Source of the DNA: Lota lota
Taxonomy: Eukaryota; Chordata; Actinopteri; Gadiformes; Lotidae
DNA length: 64,000 nucleotides
Assembly: GCA_026745465.1 (NCBI GenBank)
Contig: JACYXH010000343.1
Location: 1,262,501 to 1,326,500, forward strand
Direction of reading: 5' to 3'
Each line of letters opens with the position of its first letter. Within the stretch, counting starts at the first letter, position 1. Shown piece by piece: positions 1-10,600 of this stretch. Under the pieces are notes generated by a model. The model was not told the origin of the DNA and did not search any database. It saw nothing but the letters and a program-made list of their open reading frames with translations. The position numbers and the translations under genes are program-made.

Positions 1-701
1 ATGTCACTCTGATTGGAAACCGTCCCAGCCTGCCCACTTAGTTAGAAAAAAAACAAGCTGCCAATTAGGGTTTTGAAGCTGTGCGCATATTTCAAAAGAG
101 AAGCCTAATGTAGGTGTTGTTTAAAGAAGACCAAAAAGGAGACCAAGCCCTTTGTGGCATGTGTTCAGGTGAGTAAAATAAATATGTAAACTCATTGTAA
201 AACATTATGGCAATGCTGTGTTGTATAAGTAACGAGTGTCAGGGAAACGGAGGAAGAGAGAGATGTGCATGCATTTGTACAGAGGGAGGAAGAGAGAGAG
301 GGAGCTAGAGATGGACAGAAAGTAAGATGACAGATAGACCGCAAGAGAGACAGAGACTGAGGCCGATCGAGAAAGATAGCTTTAGACACAGACAGAGATG
401 GCAACATAGAAAGGCAAATACAGTGAAACCTCCTTTCTACAGCTTCCAACCAGGACACACAGACAAACAGAATCAAATAAAAGGAAACACATGCCAGTAC
501 TGGTTGTGTAAGGGTTTCCTGGTTTACCTCTAAATCCCCTCTGTGAGAGGGGAGACGGGGTAGCATGCCCCAGGCCTGTTTTTACTCGATAATGTGCCGC
601 CCCAATCTTTGGCACTCCTTGATCCCCCTGTGTTCTCTTTGGGCGAAGATGGACGGCTGTAGGCGTTGATGAGGGGTACATCCAGGTTAAACCCTCCTCA
701 G

Positions 702-848
<147 letters not shown>

Positions 849-3475
849 GATGAAGGTGATGACAAAGTTTGACGTTGATGATGTCGGGGATTTGTGTCGA
901 TATTTAGCTCAACGTAAATAATGTAGAACAAACAAAAGGGTGTTATTAAACGGTCCGTTCTTCGATGTGACTCCCAGTTGTCCCATCTGAGATTAATTTA
1001 GTTGATCTTACCTTATCCTTATTCTTTTAAAGTACGTCTTTTTACAATACACCTGATGGATGGTGTTCATACAAATGTATAGCGGAATCAATGATGTAAA
1101 TATGATTCAGTCTAACAGAAAATATTCCAGCAAGAAAGCTGTGGAGTCGTTGAACTAACCAACAGACATTGAACTCTTGCCGATGTTGACATCAGCTACG
1201 TCTGCTCAGCAGAATATCAAATGATTGTGCCGTCACACTGGGAGAGTTATTACTTTCCCTCTCTGTGCCTATCAAACAAAAATACAGTCAACTACATTAT
1301 TAAAGTTGATGTGATGTATGAAAGCCTTTCCTTTTCACACCAATACCTTTTGGAAAACCCAGACCAAATTTAGTTTTTTTACATTTTAATGAATACACAT
1401 AGACAGAAAAGATACCCCTGTGTTAGTCATCATCATCCAAAGTTCATGGAACAGCTTTCCTGTGAGCCAGGTTTCGCAGGTATTGGTTCAGGATTGTGTG
1501 TGTTAAGAACAAACTGTCCTTTTTAAAATGAAAGGAAGATGAGACTGATTGAATAGAATATAGCATCATAAGGCCTCACTGGCCTACTTCTATTAGTGTG
1601 TTTTATAATAGTATAGTTCCTGTCTCAAAGTATTCCATTATTGTGTTATTTTCCAACCACTCGATCACTTTTTATCTACATTTATTCAGATATAGACCAA
1701 ATCGCTTGGAATGGCATGCACGCATAGATATTGATTTATAAATAAACACATCTTTGAAACAAAAATGTTAAGAAGTGCAAAAATAACTCGCTCACTCACA
1801 ACTGTTATACAGTTTGACATCTTTGAGGGCTTCAAGAGCCATACATATATTTAGTGTTACTATTTGCATATGTTGTCATGTTTGTTTTATTGCCAAATAC
1901 AGTTTAAATATGCTTCAACGACTTAGGTCAAGATACAGCGGAAGAAAATTGGTGTCTATTAAGAAATATACCAAATTCTGTAGTTTGTCAAATAATTCCT
2001 TGTCATAATTATACAAACATGCTGATGTGTTTTTTTAGTCTGATGCATTTGAAGGCAAAACAAACTACAGAGCTGTCGTTTTCCTTGGCTTTTTGTTTCC
2101 TCTGAACAAATGTAATGCCACATTTAATTAGATGTTGCTTTTATATTTAAAGGGGATGGGGACAGCTGACATAAAGGATCATTCCCGAGGAATATGAGGA
2201 CTTTATGATTGGCGCGGTGACCAGCTCTATTGTTTGTTGTGTGTTTGCTCTTGTGTCAAGCACCACGCTGAGTGTTACTCATATCAAAACAAACTGAACT
2301 GTGGTTTGGATTTGTCTAACCTTGTTCTGCATGATGTTTTAATAATAGTTTGGATTTTTCTCCTACGCTTCTTATTCGTATTCTCAATGCTAATAATGAT
2401 GACGTGCAGCATTAATGTACATTACTATCTGCGTTACTGAGTTACAAGATTAATAATAATTATGTACAGCATGAATTGCCATCTATAGTTACCTTACTGA
2501 TTTATGATACTAATAATGATGTACAGCTACATATAGTCACCTTACTGATTCACTGTACTAATAATGATGATGTACAGCAGGACAGCACATTGCTATCGAT
2601 CGTTACCTTACTGACTCACAGTCTTTGCAAACACTCCCATGAAATACCAAGACAGAGTGTTACTGACCAACATGTGTTATACCGACCACAATCTGAGATG
2701 GTTGTCAGTATGAATCGTGTTGTCTTCTCCTGATTTGTGTGGTGGTGTGGGCAGGTAGGAGTTTCAGGGACACACACTGATCTAGATCATAGAGGAGCCG
2801 TGAGAGTCTTACGATGAAAAATGTAAATGGCACAGCAGAGTTCAGAGGACAAGCGCAGCACATATTCCAGAAGATCTGGTTTTAATATGCTCGTTCACGA
2901 CAATGGAAAGTGAACATTTATTTAATATGAAAAATAACAAATACACAAAATTAAAACAACTATTACATCTGTTGACCATCGACAACAGTTGACTGGGCAG
3001 AAGAATAAATATACTGACAATGGAATACATTCTTATTAATTCTTTGTTTTACAGTTTTGACAAACCTCTACCATTATGTAGAGTGTTTTGTTGAAGCATG
3101 TCTGAGCAGCATTAGCATGTACTTCACATCTTTGACGAACGGTGAGAGGTCGACAGCCACACATGTCAGCAGTGCCAATCACATCAAACTACCTTCAAAT
3201 GAATTCCCTCTTTTCTTAACATCTGCCTCGGCCCCGGCTGAGTCATGCTGGGTGCTGCTTTGGTTGAACACAGCGGTTTTCACGCTCTAAAGTCTATGAG
3301 GACTGGCTGGTTTGGGTTGCATTTAATTGTTCACGTTTATTCTTTTAGTTTTTGCAAAACATGACCTATATCTGACAGCTGGGTTTTGTTGTGTGTGTGG
3401 CAGGTGGGACCAATGTCTTATTTTCTCTGCCTCATACTGTTGATAAAAGACGCATGGTGTCATCCAGGGTCTGTG

Positions 3476-3603
<128 letters not shown>

Positions 3604-3621
3604 ACAAAGTGTGTATGTGAT

Positions 3622-3760
3622 TAAGGAGCAGGTAGGGGTTAGGGCGTCCTACACTCTAGAATGCGTACAGGTAGACTGCGGACATCGGGGATCGAACCCA
3701 GTAACTCTCCGCTGGTAGTCAAACACCCAACTACACTTTCCGCTACACTTTGGGTTTTTC
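3622..3760 (-). mobile_element. tRNA-derived SINE fragment
   Basis: Contains AGGAGCAGGTAGGGGTTAGG, then GACTGCGGACATCGGGGATC and the start of GATCGAACCC. On the - strand this reads as a Pol III B-box (GGGTTCGATCCCC) in a tRNA-like head. The same modules recur at 56930-57090 and seed the 44-bp array at 40.8 kb. Confidence 0.65.
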
Positions 3761-4768
3761 TGAGTGAAGCAGCAACATCACTTTCATTTAGTTAATTATC
3801 TTTACCTGGACTGTAGTGTTGTATTTTTTCAGTCAAAATAAATAAATAAATGTATTTCCGCAATTCGATGTTTTCTGCATCAGCAATAACTCGGTAAACA
3901 ATAAGCTAAAAATGGTTCTACCGTTTACTTAACCTGCAGAAGTCCCCGGACGATCAACTAACTTTTTGTTTGGCGGGACTTGTGGCCAGTTTATCGATTC
4001 CACATTAACACATTCTACGAGGTGATGAGGATCATTCCATGCATTGTATATTTCATGCAGCAAGCATGTATTTAGATATATTTTTCAGACAAACCACAAT
4101 AGCAGAACACAAACAGACACGCACACTTGGGTGTACGAATGAATGATCCATTCCAGAAAGAAAACGCTGAGGCTGTGATGTTCCCGAGGTGTCGATTGAG
4201 TCTGAAGCGAGGTGGAATTATAACACTTAACCTGTCTTTAATTTTTTTTTAACTGTATCTCAAGTCAGGATGTTTGAACTCAGCTAGGAGCGAAACACAC
4301 CTTTTCTATTGAATCATTTGACGCTAAGCCTAGATGAAAAAAAGCCTGCCAACAGATGGGTAGGTGAAGAAGTGTTGAAACGCAGAGAAACGACAATTCT
4401 CTGCAGCGTATTGGAAGTTGTGCTACAAGTGAAGCCCGTGCTTCAGCTCATATTGGGACACTATAAGAGTGTTTTGGGCGGACAGTTCTAGGAAGGCGGG
4501 GGGACTTGTTATTCCCATGGTTACGGTTCAGGGCAAGTTTGTGAAACTTTTTTTTGAGCCAGTACTCGTCGTTGAGTATGAGCGTTATAACGAGGGGGTT
4601 GAATTTGAACCGGACACAGCCAACCGCTGCCCAAAGAGATCTCCACACATCCTCAAAGAAAACCCAGAAACGCCGAAAAACAACGGCATAGATCTATCAT
4701 CTGATCATATAGACGTCTTCTACGATGGCGAACACGGACTATGTTCGAGATCGTAGAAGATGTACTAA

Positions 4769-4788
4769 TGTGTTCACTGGCCCTTTAA
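4769..4788. mobile_element. Possible single end of a TTAA-type MITE
   Basis: TGTGTTCACTGGCCCT followed by TTAA matches 14 of 16 bases of the terminal repeat of the complete element at 17969-18594. I did not find its partner end, so this may be a truncated relative. Confidence 0.35.
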
Positions 4789-5628
4789 ACTCCACGAGGG
4801 AGATGGGAAAAACGCCGGTGTAATGAAAGGAAAAACCTTTGTGCTGACATGGGAGACTTTTTAGTGCAACGGTGGGACTTGATGCCCGTTTCCAAGCGCA
4901 CGCTTAGAAATGGAGAAATAATAGGGAGAAGGCGGGAAGGCGGGAGAAGGGATTAAAGACAGGACAGATAAAGAAGACAAATGGAGCTTTTGCTCGTCGT
5001 GCGGGGTTACCGAAGGGCTGTGTGTATTCGCACCGTTAACCATCTGGATGTGGCTTGCTTACACAGCTGTTTGTTGTTAATATCCTCCTATATTTGTTTG
5101 TATATTTGCCTTGGTTGTTTTTTCCATGCACCCTGGAACCTTACGGTTGCCAGTGATATATCAATAACAAGTAAACGCACAAAACTGTGGATAGTTTGTA
5201 CTCTGTTCAAGTCCACTATAAAGGGCCCAGCCACGCGAGCAGTGAACACAAATATATCCGTCACACTTGTCGTCTCTGTGCACACATCTCATCAACAAGC
5301 GACAGAGGACCACATGCATTAAGACGCCTTCCTCTCTCGTCCCACAACCGATGTTCGCACCTAAATAGCCGCCACGACTTCTTGACAAGTTTTTAAAAAG
5401 TCATCTCATCTCCTTCCATTTACTTCCATTTTCGTTTTTTCCAGCCTTTTTTTCTATTTTCTCCGCATTTGATCCGTCGGTCCCTTGAGGGCCGTCTCTG
5501 CCCGCTGTCTCCCAGTCTCTGGAGCTTCATTTTTAAATCAAACTGGAACAGGTCTCCTGTGCTTATTTGTGTCTGTCTTGTTGTTGTGATTTGTATTTTG
5601 CCTCTGTGTGTTTGCGTGTCAATGTGTT

Positions 5629-5631
<3 letters not shown>

Positions 5632-5692
<61 letters not shown>
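5632..5692 (+). repeat. (GT)n microsatellite
   Basis: About 60 bp of uninterrupted GT dinucleotides. Confidence 0.98.
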
Positions 5693-5693
<1 letters not shown>

Positions 5694-7127
5694 ATGGTGT
5701 GTGTGTGAGCTTGTGGGTGCTCACAAGACAAAGTGCATAGTAAATAGAGTGTGCTAAATGCACTGGGACCTTGACAAAATGACAACATCAGCAATTTGCA
5801 TAATGATAAAGTCACTGGAAAAACAAATAATCCATTTAAAACCAAGACAACCTTGCCAGCCCAAGAGGAAGAAAAGCTGTTGTATCAGATTGCTGGGTTG
5901 TTAATACCATGTCTTAGATTGTACCCATCACCCCTCATAATGTGTTATTATCTATAGTCACCGTGTTTTCTAGGTTACTGGGGAGAGGAATCTCTCTCTG
6001 TTCAAATGTACTCCCTCTGTTAATGATGTTGTGCTTTGCTTGTGTTAATTATGCAAACGATGTTTGTCCTGCGTAATCCTTAGGACCAGAGGAATTCATC
6101 TGCTTAGTCTATCTGCAGAACATAAAAGGGGAAGAGGTGACAGGAAATCAATGCATTTCTCTCTGGGCAGTGATGCGATGTTTGAGAAGAAGTGAGACAC
6201 TTTGTTAACAAGTAATTGCTTTCCTGACGTTCTATTTTGGGATTGTTTTAAACCTGGATAGTATGTATCGTCTTCAAGGAACATGGCAAATGACATTGTC
6301 ACGCGTGGACTTCCGATAATAATGTTAATGCCAATGCTAACGATACTAATGCAAATGGTAATAATACAAATGATCATGATGATGATGAATTAAATTCTAG
6401 ATTTCATGAATTTGTGGTTTCAGGACAATGCTTCCTACTGTTTATAACTGTTATAGAACAACACAATATATTTATATAACATATAAAACAAATTGGTTAT
6501 GAATTGCAACACGTTACAAAAACTGACGCCACAATGGCAAAAATACATTCTGTGCGATTTTTCCGCAAGTCAGTACACATACATGACATGATTTGTTTGC
6601 AGAGTTTTGGACTAAACTCAACATGAGCTCTGTCAGACAGAAGTGGCTCCACGGATAGACGGATGATCCGGAAGTTTAGAAGCGGCTCCTGAAACTTTGA
6701 TGCCCCATTTCTCCCAAAGCAGCATTTGAGGGATGAGCTCAGCAGCCAGAATATATTGAGTGCCTGCGTGCATCCTTTCAGGAAATGAAGAGATAAAACA
6801 GGATGCACTTTATCAACCTGTTACCCAACGAAATGCCTCGCCAGAGCTTGTTTGTTACCCATAAGCCCTTGCGCTCCTCGCCTCTGAGAAGGAGGAGCTT
6901 CAATTTATCGTCCATGATGGAGGAGTCATCTCCAGCCTCCCCCTGCACCCCATCTGTCATTTCAACTCCCTCACCCACCACCCCCGTACCCCCCACCCCT
7001 CACCCACCCCTCCACAAAAAAACAGTTTCCTCTTTTATTAACTTCATGAATATTATATTCCATAGCTCCAGGGAAGCCTTTTCTGGGGCCATAAAGAGTT
7101 GACTTAATGCTCAAAGTTCTATTGATT

Positions 7128-7128
<1 letters not shown>

Positions 7129-7159
<31 letters not shown>
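7129..7159 (+). repeat. Poly-G run (31 G)
   Basis: Thirty-one consecutive G residues. Exact length is uncertain because homopolymers are error-prone in sequencing. Confidence 0.9.
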
Positions 7160-7160
<1 letters not shown>

Positions 7161-7365
7161 TGTTGAAAAAAGTTAAAAAAGTTCATTCTGAAAAAGGTTT
7201 TTGTCATTCCTTTGGTCGAGTGCGTTTAAACAGGGTCTGGAGTCTGGACTGTATTTGGAGAGTGAAGCAGAAGCAATGTGCTGTAAAATTGGTTCTGAAT
7301 TTATGCATCATGTTCGAGGACATGACCAGACTGTTTGGGGGAGGTGGTGGTTGTGGTTGGAGACG

Positions 7366-7707
7366 GAGCTGAAGGAAGAGGAAGAGGAAGAGGCGTATAT
7401 AAGGGCAGGATGGATGGATGGATGGATGGGGGGGGGGGAAGGTGCAGGGAAAGGGAGGGAGAGAGATTGAGAGAGAAAGCGATGGAGAGGGAGTGAGAGA
7501 GAGAGGGATGGGTGGGGGAGGGAGGGAGGGAGAGACAAGAAGATGTTTTGAAAGACACTGAGGGAGGGAGAGGGGGGATGGTGTGGATGGGTGAGTGGGT
7601 GCAGGGTGGGAAGGAAGGAGGGGGATGGATCGAGGGAGTGCAAAAGAGAGAGGGAGATGTATAGAAAGGGAGAGCGAGAAAGAACGAGAGAGAGAGGTGA
7701 CGGACAA
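7366..7707 (+). repeat. Purine-rich GGA/GAGA tract
   Basis: About 340 bp with nearly all purines on the + strand (GGAAGA, GGATGGAT, GAGAGAGA, GGGAGGGA). It opens long proline/serine frames on the - strand that are not real genes. Confidence 0.85.
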
Positions 7708-7720
7708 AGTAAATACCAGT

Positions 7721-7847
7721 CAGCACCATGGACAGCTGCTCCAGCACCACGGACAGCTTCTCCAGCACCACGGACAGCTGCTCCAGCACCACGGACAGCT
7801 GCTCCAGCACCACGGACAGCTGCTCCAGTGTGGAGCTGTCCGTGGTT
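7721..7847 (+). repeat. 21-bp minisatellite ending in an inverted copy
   Basis: Five units of CAGCACCACGGACAGCTGCT plus one base (first unit CATGG, one unit TTCT), then AGCTGTCCGTGGT at 7834-7846, the reverse complement of ACCACGGACAGCT in the units. The last unit and this copy can pair as a hairpin. The period is a multiple of three, so all nearby frames stay open. Confidence 0.9.
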
Positions 7848-8581
7848 CTGAACCACGAACAAAAGAGTCCGTTCACACGGGCGACTGATAGCTCATACCA
7901 AATTGCTAGTTTTTTATTACTTTCTTCTCGCTCTTCCTTTCTTTCAGAGCGGTAGAGTCATCATCTGCTGCCAGCCCTCTGTTATTTCATTTAATCAGGT
8001 GTCTGGTCCGAGCTACGCCAGGCCAATTCAGCGGAGCTGGCTTTTAAGCGCAAAGGCCTCATAAAACACCTTGAAGTTTCTTTGTGTGTGTGTGTGCTTT
8101 GCAAATCCAGTCAATCCAATCACGCTGAAGATCTCTCAACCCTCATCCTGTAAGTTAAAATGATGTACTCCGCTTGTCAAGGGTTTTATAAGGGTTTTAT
8201 CTGCTTCCGTACCATCCTGAAAACCCAAGTCGAGGTCCAAGAACAGAAAGATGGCGGCCGGCGGGTCACATTTAGGACGGACCACATACTTTTACTGTCA
8301 CTGTTCGTCAGTATTCATCGCTATCCATCCACTTAAATTTAGGGACCTTTTCTGTATCACTGAGATGTAGCGCTGAGATGTCCACAGAACTACTGCTCAT
8401 AGCCATTTCTTTTATTCTGTATTCTGATCCATATAGCTCCTCTACTGTCCATTGTTCTTTACAAATTTGGTTGTGCAGCACCTGGAATTTAGTCAGAGAT
8501 ATTCCAACTTTTATTTCATTGCTTTTATTTCTCAGCCTTTAACTTTTCTTAAGATAAGGATAACATAAGATATAAGACTAT

Positions 8582-9049
8582 ATGCATGCTGTGGATTAGA
8601 GGCGGGCTCTACAGGACTAAATGCATGCTGTGGATTAGAGGCGGGCTCTACAGGACTAAATGCATGCTGTGGATTAGAGGCGGGCTCTACAGGACTAAAT
8701 GCATGCTGTGGATTAGAGGCGGGCTCTACAGGACTAAATGCATGCTGTGGATTAGAGGCGGGCTCTACAGGACTAAATGCATGCTGTGGATTAGAGGCGG
8801 GCTCTACAGGACTAAATGCATGCTGTGGATTAGAGGCGGGCTCTACAGGACTATATGCATGCTGTGGATTAGAGGCGGGCTCTACAGGACTAAATGCATG
8901 CTGTGGATTAGAGGCGGGCTCTACAGGACTAAATGCATGCTGTGGATTAGAGGCGGGCTCTACAGGACTAAATGCATGCTGTGGATTAGAGGCGGGCTCT
9001 ACAGGACTAAGTGCATGCTGTGGATTAGAGGCGGGCTCTACAGGACTAA
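8582..9049 (+). repeat. 39-bp minisatellite, 12 copies, abutting exon A
   Basis: Twelve near-identical 39-bp units, exactly 468 bp, each holding ATGCATGCTGTGGATTAGAG and GGGCTCTACAGGACTAA. The array ends 31 bp before the exon A acceptor; ACTAA of the last unit sits at 9045-9049, a normal branch-point distance. One open frame repeats MLWIRGGLYRTKC, but the astn2 frame meets TAG in every unit. Confidence 0.97.
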
Positions 9050-9080
9050 GTGCCGTTGTGTCTCCTCTCTCTCTGTCCAG

Positions 9081-9188
9081 TGTCGGGGCCGGTGTTCGAA
9101 CACCAGGTGGACTCGTGTTCGGAGCCGGAAGACGACAGCCAGATGAAGTTCTACACGGAGCAGCACAGGGGCCCGAGACGCATTAAAG
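9081..9188 (+). CDS. astn2: astn2 exon A (cytoplasmic juxtamembrane segment)
   Basis: Internal coding exon of an astrotactin-2-like gene. It follows a CT-rich tract ending in GTCCAG and ends at AAAG|GTGGGC, a moderate donor. It enters with two bases of a split codon, reads SGPVFEHQVDSCSEPEDDSQ then MKFYTEQHRGPRRIK, and leaves one base (G) completed by exon B. The FYTEQ-R-RR-KG pattern directly before the second membrane span is an astrotactin signature; from family knowledge this acidic then basic stretch is cytoplasmic. Length is 108 bp. The acceptor lies 31 bp after a 12-copy 39-bp array, and a (GT)n tract starts about 65 bp after the donor. The upstream exon is not in the window. A different + frame is open across the array and into the exon, but that frame lacks family similarity. 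Confidence 0.9.
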
Positions 9189-9250
9189 GTGGGCCAGCGT
9201 TTGAAGGGATTGGCTGGTGGTGACTCTCCCTTTGTGGTGGTTTGAGATGT

Positions 9251-9252
<2 letters not shown>

Positions 9253-9328
<76 letters not shown>
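9253..9328 (+). repeat. (TG)n microsatellite after exon A
   Basis: Thirty-eight TG units beginning about 65 bp after the exon A donor. Confidence 0.98.
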
Positions 9329-9333
<5 letters not shown>

Positions 9334-9360
9334 GCATGTGTGTTGACTTGGTATGAATAT

Positions 9361-9410
9361 ATTAAAGGTACAGTGTGTAGAATTGAGTGGCATCTAGCAG
9401 AACAGACTTG
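9361..9410 (+). mobile_element. Fish MITE-like end fragment
   Basis: TTAAAGGTACAGTGTGTAGA, followed by TGAGTGGCATCTAGCAG, resembles a terminal motif I know from dispersed fish repeats. The opposite end was not found nearby. Confidence 0.35.
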
Positions 9411-9837
9411 TACTTATATTACAGAAATGTAATATAATATTCATAAATATGTATGTAAATAAGCATGCACCGTGATTTCTCCAAAATGTCCTATATTTTT
9501 TGAGGATTCAATTAGAATTAAGTTACACGTTTCAATCCAAGTGTAAACTCTTGTAGCAAATGGCAGTACGCAGACGAGGGGGATCATGAAAAGTGGGCGT
9601 GCATTTAATACATCCATCCGTGTGCAAAATGTAATCACAGTCAAACACGTGTTAGACATGTGTTGGCGAAGCTTGTATAAAAGTATTTATAATTGTGATT
9701 GGTGAATAATTGTGTGCATGCTTTGAAATGTCACAAGTTATAGAAGCAAAATATCCCAAAAATATAACATTTAACCAAACTAAAGAAGAATCCTTATATT
9801 TGCTTGTAATACCTGGTGTTACATGAATCCCCTTTCC

Positions 9838-9930
9838 AGCTCGTTATCTGCCAGGGTTAAGGGTTCGATTCGCACTGCAGCCACCCATGCTAAGAACCCA
9901 TGCCAGCTCGGTATTTGAAGTGGCTAAAAG
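9838..9930 (+). mobile_element. tRNA-like SINE fragment
   Basis: AAGGGTTCGATTCGCACTGC is a good Pol III B-box in a short degenerate context. No full SINE tail is visible. Confidence 0.4.
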
Positions 9931-10448
9931 TGGCCACCAAATGCAGTACTTATATTTCATGAGGTCCCTTTTGCCTAAAAGGTGTTAAACGCTGAACAAA
10001 GAAAACAATTAGACAAAACTGAAAGGAGTGAAAAACGATGAATCTGTGTTCACTTGGCAGCACAACGCAGGAGTAATTGTATGTTTTCCGTATCTTAAAT
10101 GAGACGAACACAAGGGGACAAAGGACAGCGTTTGTTACCCTGCTGAACGTTATCGTCCGTCTAGTGATCGGACTGGCGTTACCTTCCGAAAAAACACATT
10201 AGCCAACCCGGCGGTATGTTTCCCAGAATCAATCTGTGGGATTAACGAGAAGTAACGATTTTCCCAAACAATCTGTGAGTGAAGCGGTGAGAAAGAGGTG
10301 TGTGGGGGAGTACTGTACGTGTGCATGATGTTTGATTGTTGTTTGTTGGTTGATTCGCAGCCCAGGTTTATGTTTTAGAGCTCTTCGAGGACACTCCCAC
10401 TTGTGATGTCACAAACTGATATGTAGAATTACACCAGCTTTGCTCTTT

Positions 10449-10600
10449 AAGCCTATGCCTCATGTAAGGCTATGCCTCATGTAAGGCTATGCCTCATGTA
10501 AGGCTATGCCTCATGTAAGGCTATGCCTCATGTAAGGCTATGCCTCATGTAAGGCTATGCCTCATTAAGCCTATGCCTCATGTAAGGCTATGCTTCATGG
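10449..10600 (+). repeat. 17-bp minisatellite (AGGCTATGCCTCATGTA)
   Basis: Eight to nine units of AGGCTATGCCTCATGTA with degenerate ends (AAGCCTATGCC, TGCTTCATGG). Intronic, no visible function. Confidence 0.95.

Noticed and set aside
4469..4756. 95-codon + frame with varied composition
   Set aside because: No recognisable domain and next to a possible transposon end; treated as chance.
6803..7102. Possible exon with basic/serine-proline product (PRQSLFVTHKPLRSS)
   Set aside because: No match to astrotactin, no convincing acceptor in frame and low-complexity C-terminal half ending at the G run.
8582..9049. CRISPR-like regular arrays (also at 17621, 34241, 40760, 48393)
   Set aside because: Units are contiguous tandem repeats with no unique spacers and the genome is vertebrate.
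8586..9146. Open frame of 186 codons repeating MLWIRGGLYRTKC
   Set aside because: It is a stop-free frame of a 39-bp array that runs into exon A in the wrong frame; no family similarity.
9838..9930. tRNA gene from the B-box GGTTCGATTC
   Set aside because: No A-box or cloverleaf could be traced; better explained as SINE remnants.
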